From the NCBI GenBank assembly GCA_009801015.1, contig VHZZ01000276.1, forward strand, positions 22,119 to 42,172: a stretch of DNA of 20,054 nucleotides, in the 5' to 3' direction. The position numbers and the translations under genes are program-made. Position 1 is the first letter of the stretch. Each line of letters opens with the position of its first letter. The DNA is from Silene noctiflora (lineage: Eukaryota; Streptophyta; Magnoliopsida; Caryophyllales; Caryophyllaceae). Shown one piece after another: positions 15,969-20,054 of this stretch. The notes under the pieces are model-generated. The model did no database searches. It was not told the DNA's origin and saw nothing but the letters and a program-made list of their open reading frames with translations.

Positions 15969-16080
15969 ATTTATATTTTTAAAAGGTGAATAAATTCACC
16001 TTCATTTGTTAATTTTGAGATTTTATTTATATTTTTAAAAGGTGAATAAAATCACCTTCATTTGTTAATCTTGAGATTTT
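15969..16080. repeat. 56 bp tandem duplication with a palindrome in each unit
   Basis: Units at 15969-16024 and 16025-16080 share TTATATTTTTAAAAGGTGAA, TCACCTTCATTTGTTAA and TTGAGATTTTATT. The first unit holds the stem AAGGTGAAT/ATTCACCTT with a 2 nt loop; the second keeps a 7 bp version. Confidence 0.88.
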
Positions 16081-16478
16081 ATTAGTTATACAAATTGTTT
16101 AAACTCCGAGTAATGATTAATAGATGAATAATCCACCATCATTTATTTCCGACTTTTATTTCTTAATTTTTCTCGTTCTATTATATACATTTTCCTTAAC
16201 AATTACCTATAACCTGAACAAATCATTATTCTAAAAGTCTTGGTTTTGTATCTTAATGATTTCTAATTTGACTTTGATGCATAAAATTGGAATAGTTTTA
16301 TTGCTCTTCCCATGTGATTATTACAATTGATTTGCTAGCGTATTAGTAAAGTTAGAAGCAAAGAGACAAATTGGAGATTGGATAAAGATTAAAGAAGTAG
16401 CAAATGTAATCTAAACAACTCAGAAGCTGCTACACTTCGTTTCTGTGCATGTGATAATGCTTATCCATCACCGTAAAA
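16081..16478. other. AT-rich intergenic stretch
   Basis: I see no supported feature here: no long open frame, RNA-gene boxes or repeats matching others in the window. Confidence 0.5.
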
Positions 16479-16527
16479 GAAGGCATAATTAACTAAACTT
16501 TTAAATCAATTTTGTTTTTTTAGCCAA

Positions 16528-16724
16528 TAAAGCGTCTTGTTTCTGACGGACACTATCCGTCACAAACTGAAGACGGATAATGTCCCTCTCACAATAAGAC
16601 AAGTATGGGGCAAGTGGGGGAGAAATGGAGCACTTCATGAATAGTGCAACTTGCATATTGCGAGAGGGGCACTATCCGTCTTCAGCTTGTGACGGATAGT
16701 GCCCGTCTTGAATGAGAATTTGTG
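16528..16724 (+). mobile_element. 9-bp-TSD MITE, copy 7 (197 bp, best preserved)
   Basis: Starts TAAAGCGTCTTGTTTCTGAC and ends GTCTTGAATGAGAATTTGTG. Flanks TTTAGCCAA (16519-16527) and TTTAGTCAA (16725-16733) match 8/9, the difference being a C/T transition. From the left the arms read GACGGACACTATCCGTC, CTGAAGACGGATAATGTCCC, then CTCACAATAAGACAAG; they pair with the right side GCATATTGCGAGAGGGGCAC, TATCCGTCTTCAGC and GACGGATAGTGCCCGTC. So it is a nearly full-length hairpin built of smaller hairpins. It has no coding capacity. A paralogous empty site lies at 17302-17360. Confidence 0.92.
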
Positions 16725-17024
16725 TTTAGTCAATTAGGAGAACAAAAATGAAAAGGTGTAATGCCGTTGCACAAATAGGATTATACATACGGATGTATAT
16801 GAATATCGTACATCTAATACAAATTTAATTAAACTTATATATGCAATTTTTTTTTAACTTTAAAAGATTTTAAAATTAAAATTTTATTGAGTTTATATGT
16901 ATTATTTTTGAGTTTCAATATAATATTTTGAGTTAATTTTTTTTTATAACGGCGCTTAGGTTGTTTTCAATAAAAGCTCGTAAATTTACATATAAGTTCA
17001 AACCTTTGGTATAAAGCTTCAAAT

Positions 17025-17058
17025 CTATACTACCAGATGCATATAGCTGGTTGTATAG
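17025..17058. repeat. Short perfect-looking hairpin
   Basis: CTATAC-T-ACCAG (17025-17036) pairs with CTGGT-T-GTATAG (17047-17058) around a 10 nt loop containing ATGCAT. It has 11 base pairs and one T-T mismatch. No T run follows, so it is not a convincing terminator. Possible end structure of a decayed transposon. Confidence 0.5.
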
Positions 17059-17301
17059 TCCACTAATTGACTGTAATTGTAAGTAATCTTGATTAATTCA
17101 CGAAAATTTGGGAAAGACGGTCTCTCACCAACGCATTGAGAGATTACTTTTTCTATATTTTTTATAATCATTTTTTAATTTTGATTATAAATTAAAATAA
17201 CTCTTTTATTTAATACAATATATGTTTTTATTACAATCGTACCAATTATATCACAGATTGTATAATTTCCAGTTTTGTATTATACGTGCACTTTATTAAG
17301 G

Positions 17302-17360
17302 AGAAGGCAGAATTAAGTAAATTTTGAAATCAATTTTGTTCTTTAGCCAATTAAGGTGAA
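17302..17360. repeat. Paralogous empty site of MITE copy 7
   Basis: AGAAGGCAGAATTAAGTAAA and ATCAATTTTGTTCTTTAGCC match the left flank of the MITE (16479-16527). Then AATTAAGGTGAACC matches its right flank (AATTAGGAGAAC from 16732). TTTAGCCAA is present once (17342-17350), with no insert. Confidence 0.8.
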
Positions 17361-17494
17361 CCATAATGTTAGTGATACGTAATTTTAATTAATTAAATTT
17401 GGTTAATGTTGTTGTTACATCTCATAATCAAAGGTTACCAACCTAGCAAAGCCAGTGAGATATGATTTGTTTAATGCATAATTAGAACATGTTA

Positions 17495-17634
17495 GTTTAG
17501 TGGAATCTTTGAGAATAAGAGTTAGTCGGAGTAGCAAGAGCTCTCTTACTCCAGCTATAAAGTTGGGGTTTAATTTTCACCCGCGACATAAGTGCGTTTA
17601 TTTAAACCCAAAAAAAAGTGTAGTGAAGTCTTTG
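17495..17634 (+). mobile_element. Short tRNA-derived SINE (family S1 here, copy 2)
   Basis: The body 17512-17617 (106 bp) matches the SINE at 4110-4209: AGAATAAGAGTTAGTCGGAG, AAGAGCTCTCTTACTCCAGC, AAAGTTGGGGTTTAATTTTC, then an A run. Flanks GTTTAGTGGAATCTTTG (17495-17511) and GTGTAGTGAAGTCTTTG (17618-17634) match 14/17, so it is older than copy 1. Its box A region is intact where copy 1 has a deletion, while its box B has decayed. Confidence 0.82.
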
Positions 17635-17754
17635 TTTGTAATACTTTAGCATTAAGGGGAAATCCTAATACTACGGGGTGAATATGATCGGACTTACAAT
17701 TGACCTAATTTCAAAATGTCACGATTTTTCCGAGTGAAAATAGAAAATGACAAA

Positions 17755-17910
17755 TTAAGCTTGATCGGAGCTTAAGCTGGGATCGAGATTTTTCCTAGTG
17801 AAGCTCGGGTTTCAAATTTTTAAGTTGGATGGGCTTTAACTCGAGCTCAACCTTAACATCACGAACAAGTCGCGAGTTCATCCAAGCCCGAGCTCAAACC
17901 CGTTGAATGT
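17755..17910. repeat. AAGCTCGGGTT/GAGCTCAA degenerate repeat
   Basis: Recurring phrases GGAGCTTAAGCTGGGATCGA, AACTCGAGCTCAACC and CCCGAGCTCAAACCC resemble the sequence at 1537-1640 and widespread plant interspersed repeats. No ends are visible. Confidence 0.35.
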
Positions 17911-18617
17911 AAGTTATTTTTATCTCAACATGTAATTTGTGTGTTCCTTCCACATTTCGCTATCTATGAACGGAATGAGAACTGATTAATCTTTTGCAAG
18001 GTGTCATCTCCATAATTGAACACAAGTTGTTTAAAACGGAGATACCTATTGGCTTTTTTTATAGTTAGACGGGTCAAATATTACTCGTATGAATGAAGAT
18101 AAAAGAATAATATTTGATCTAGAGTTTATCTTATATATCTGAATAGCGTTGTAATTAGCTCGTTTTAGTGATAAAATATATACTTTTATTTTAAGAGAGA
18201 CTAATTGATAATCGAAAAACTACAGTTCCAAACCAAGGTGAGTTCGCTACGTCCTGGCCTTGCTTACACGGTTACGCATTAGTACGAGTATTAACTTGGA
18301 TAATCGCGACACTAACACCACCTCAAATTGTCAAAAACGGAAGAGTATCTTCTCCATTTCTTTGTTTATCCATTTTCTTTCAAAAATTATTATACTATAT
18401 ATATTCTAATAAGTAAATTCACAATCATCCGATTGAACCCAGAATTAATCTGAACCGTTGAGAAATACTGGACCGAAGAATCTTACTCGTCAAAAACTAT
18501 ATCCAATGCTGCTGAGTTCTCTTGACAAAACAATATGTTAATATTTTACCGTACAGGTTGGTGAACAAGGTGAAACTCCGTGACGGGACACGTTCAACGC
18601 TTCATTGATCATTGATC
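17911..18617. other. Intergenic stretch without recognisable gene
   Basis: Mostly AT-rich. A somewhat GC-richer patch at 18235-18345 (AAGGTGAGTTCGCTACGTCC and downstream) has no open frame or motif I recognise. Confidence 0.45.
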
Positions 18618-18768
18618 ATAGATAAATTCGACAAATCGAAGAAGTCGTAGCCTAATAGTTAAAAACAGAGATATCATGATAATTAGTTTTGGATTTGAAT
18701 CGCTCCTTTATATTGTACTGACTTTATGTTTCATTTGACATCAAAACAAAAATAGATAAGTTTGGCAA
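18618..18768 (+). mobile_element. tRNA-derived SINE with diverged 17 bp TSD
   Basis: Box A-like TAGCCTAATAGTT (18648-18660) and box B-like GGATTTGAATC (18691-18701) lie at tRNA-like spacing, and the tail is A-rich (ACATCAAAACAAAA). Flanks ATAGATAAATTCGACAA (18618-18634) and ATAGATAAGTTTGGCAA (18752-18768) differ at three positions, all transitions, as expected for old methylated repeats. The body is 117 bp. Confidence 0.75.
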
Positions 18769-19087
18769 TAAAGTGGATTAAATTTGATTTTTTTGTGTCT
18801 ATGACAAGAATAAATTGCATATTAGCATGAATAGCTTTCGCAAACTACAAGGTGGTTAAGTCGAGTATATGCAGCTTTATTCCTGAATTAGTAAGAAAGA
18901 AAAAAAGATTATTTTCGAATAAATCAAGATGAAAATTATGTCAAAACTTATCGAATGATTATCTGACTGGTACGAGTATTTCACAATTTCAAAAAAAGGT
19001 ACAATCAATAAGTGTATTTTTATATATTAAATTATTAGGAGGGACAAATTTGGACATGGATGTGCTTCATGTTTATAGAAAACTTAT
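18769..19087. other. AT-rich intergenic stretch
   Basis: No supported feature is seen in this stretch. Confidence 0.5.
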
Positions 19088-19096
19088 TTAGATAAT

Positions 19097-19267
19097 CACA
19101 AATTCTCACAAGCTGAATACAGGTTGTGCGTCTTACAGAATATACAAGTGGCAAATCAAGTGGGAATTAAATGAAATACTCCACTTAACTTTTGATATTG
19201 TGAAAAGGATACTATCTGTTTTCAACTTGTGACGAATATTAGTATCCGTCTTCAATTAGACAAGCGG
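19097..19267 (-). mobile_element. 9-bp-TSD MITE, copy 8 (171 bp, diverged)
   Basis: Perfect 9 bp direct repeats TTAGATAAT (19088-19096 and 19268-19276) flank an element that starts CACAAATTCTCACAAGCTGA and ends TCAATTAGACAAGCGG. The interior is diverged but keeps ATATACAAGTGGCAAATCAA, ATTGTGAAAAGGATACTATC and CTTGTGACGAATAT. Its GAATTAAATGRAA block matches the MITE at 3020, which suggests a shared subfamily. Confidence 0.87.
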
Positions 19268-19276
19268 TTAGATAAT

Positions 19277-19589
19277 TTGGTATACAATCATCTCAATAAG
19301 TAAAATTTTCATATATTTAACCTATTCTTTTTTACCATGTTAAACCAAATCCAATCATAATTTTTGAAAAACTTTTTAATCATTTGAGAGAACTTTATAT
19401 AATAGGAATACCACTATGAATTGAGTCGGCATCTTTAACTCGAAACAAGTTGATAAACTTAGAAGTGTTGTATCCAATTCTGATAATTTTGATGATAAGT
19501 TGTTGTCTCTTTAACCCAATTTTAAGGGTACGTACTTCTACTTGCAAGACACCATGTCTCCAACTCCAAGTCTCTAATGTCACACTAGG
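19277..19589. other. Intergenic stretch
   Basis: No gene is supported. Minus-strand open frames of 66-68 codons here and just beyond lack motifs. Confidence 0.45.
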
Positions 19590-19915
19590 TAGCACAGACA
19601 CTCCTTAAAATCAGTCGTCACGTGTCTGACACTCATCGGATACACGCCGGACACGCCTAAATGTGTCGGATACCAATAAATGAGGAATGAGATGTCAAAA
19701 GACTGAAAAAGATTGATTAGAAGACGGGTTTGACTGGGAAATGAGAATAAGTTATAGTCAAAGTCAAATTTCAGCTTCAACTATTTAAATTTAATATCAA
19801 ATACATTTAAAAAAAATAAAATAATACGTTAATTTTAACTATAAATATATATTTTATTAAATTTAAATAACGTGTCTCGTGTCCTGAATTTTATGGGATG
19901 CCGTGTCACGTGCTA
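19590..19915. mobile_element. Candidate terminal-inverted-repeat element, GTGTC/GACAC-rich ends
   Basis: The left end TAGCACAGACAC and the complement of the right end, TAGCACGTGACAC, form imperfect terminal inverted repeats. Subterminal zones hold many short GTGTC/GACAC/CGGACAC motifs (19615-19670, 19870-19910) around an AT-rich centre, the arrangement seen in DNA transposons whose transposase binds subterminal repeats. AGG flanks both sides (19587-19589, 19916-19918), a possible 3 bp duplication, but too short to be decisive. Confidence 0.45.
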
Positions 19916-20054
19916 AGGTATTAAGGTAATTATAATAACGTGTGTCCCAATTTTGTCCTTGCATATATTCCTAATTTTATCATGAAAAATAAAGGTAAGA
20001 CGTAATGAGGAGAGAAACGCAATATACTCGTATAATACTTATAATATTTCTTTG

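Noticed and set aside
17109-17145. GGGAAAGACGGTCTCTCACC as another MITE copy
   Set aside because: It shares the GACGG word and a weak inverted CTCTCA/TGAGAG, but lacks the family termini, core and target-site duplication.

Overview
This is nuclear DNA from a flowering plant. The evidence is AT-rich intergenic sequence full of short transposons, a split gene with GT-AG introns, and two proteins of plant families. A eudicot is likely. The dense CCGTC/GACGG palindromic repeats and CCCACTTGCCC-type motifs remind me of Caryophyllales genomes (Silene, beet, spinach relatives), but that is recollection, not something proved here. Isolated N characters at 310, 3666 and 3699 point to a draft assembly.

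Only two complete protein-coding genes are present, arranged tail to tail in the middle. On the plus strand (6744-10996) is an eight-exon gene for CCB4, a chloroplast thylakoid factor that helps attach heme c_i to cytochrome b6. All splice phases close into a 315-residue protein. On the minus strand (13231-11408) is an intronless 607-residue family 92 glycosyltransferase, a predicted type II membrane protein of the secretory pathway. Their stop codons are 411 bp apart. No functional link between them is evident beyond adjacency.

Layout: 1-1436 is the decaying edge of a satellite array with a roughly 190-199 bp monomer. 1582-2345 is a 300 bp tandem duplication, one copy of which carries a MITE. 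2682-3989 is a stack of nested transposons: a MITE with a SINE inside, exactly 9 bp from a second MITE that is split by a 790 bp solo LTR. 4093-5278 holds SINEs and another MITE. 5279-6743 is AT-rich sequence and the CCB4 upstream region. 6744-13231 is the gene pair. 13232-20054 is the GT92 leader and promoter, then intergenic sequence with further MITEs, SINEs, small tandem repeats and a possible terminal-inverted-repeat element at 19590-19915.

The most informative signal is one MITE family. At least eight copies or fragments occur here, and six have recognisable 9 bp target-site duplications, which places the family with Mutator-like transposons. Two copies have related empty sites inside the same window, so their boundaries can be checked directly. 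I see no new multi-gene system. The novelty is in this transposon family and its nested insertion history.
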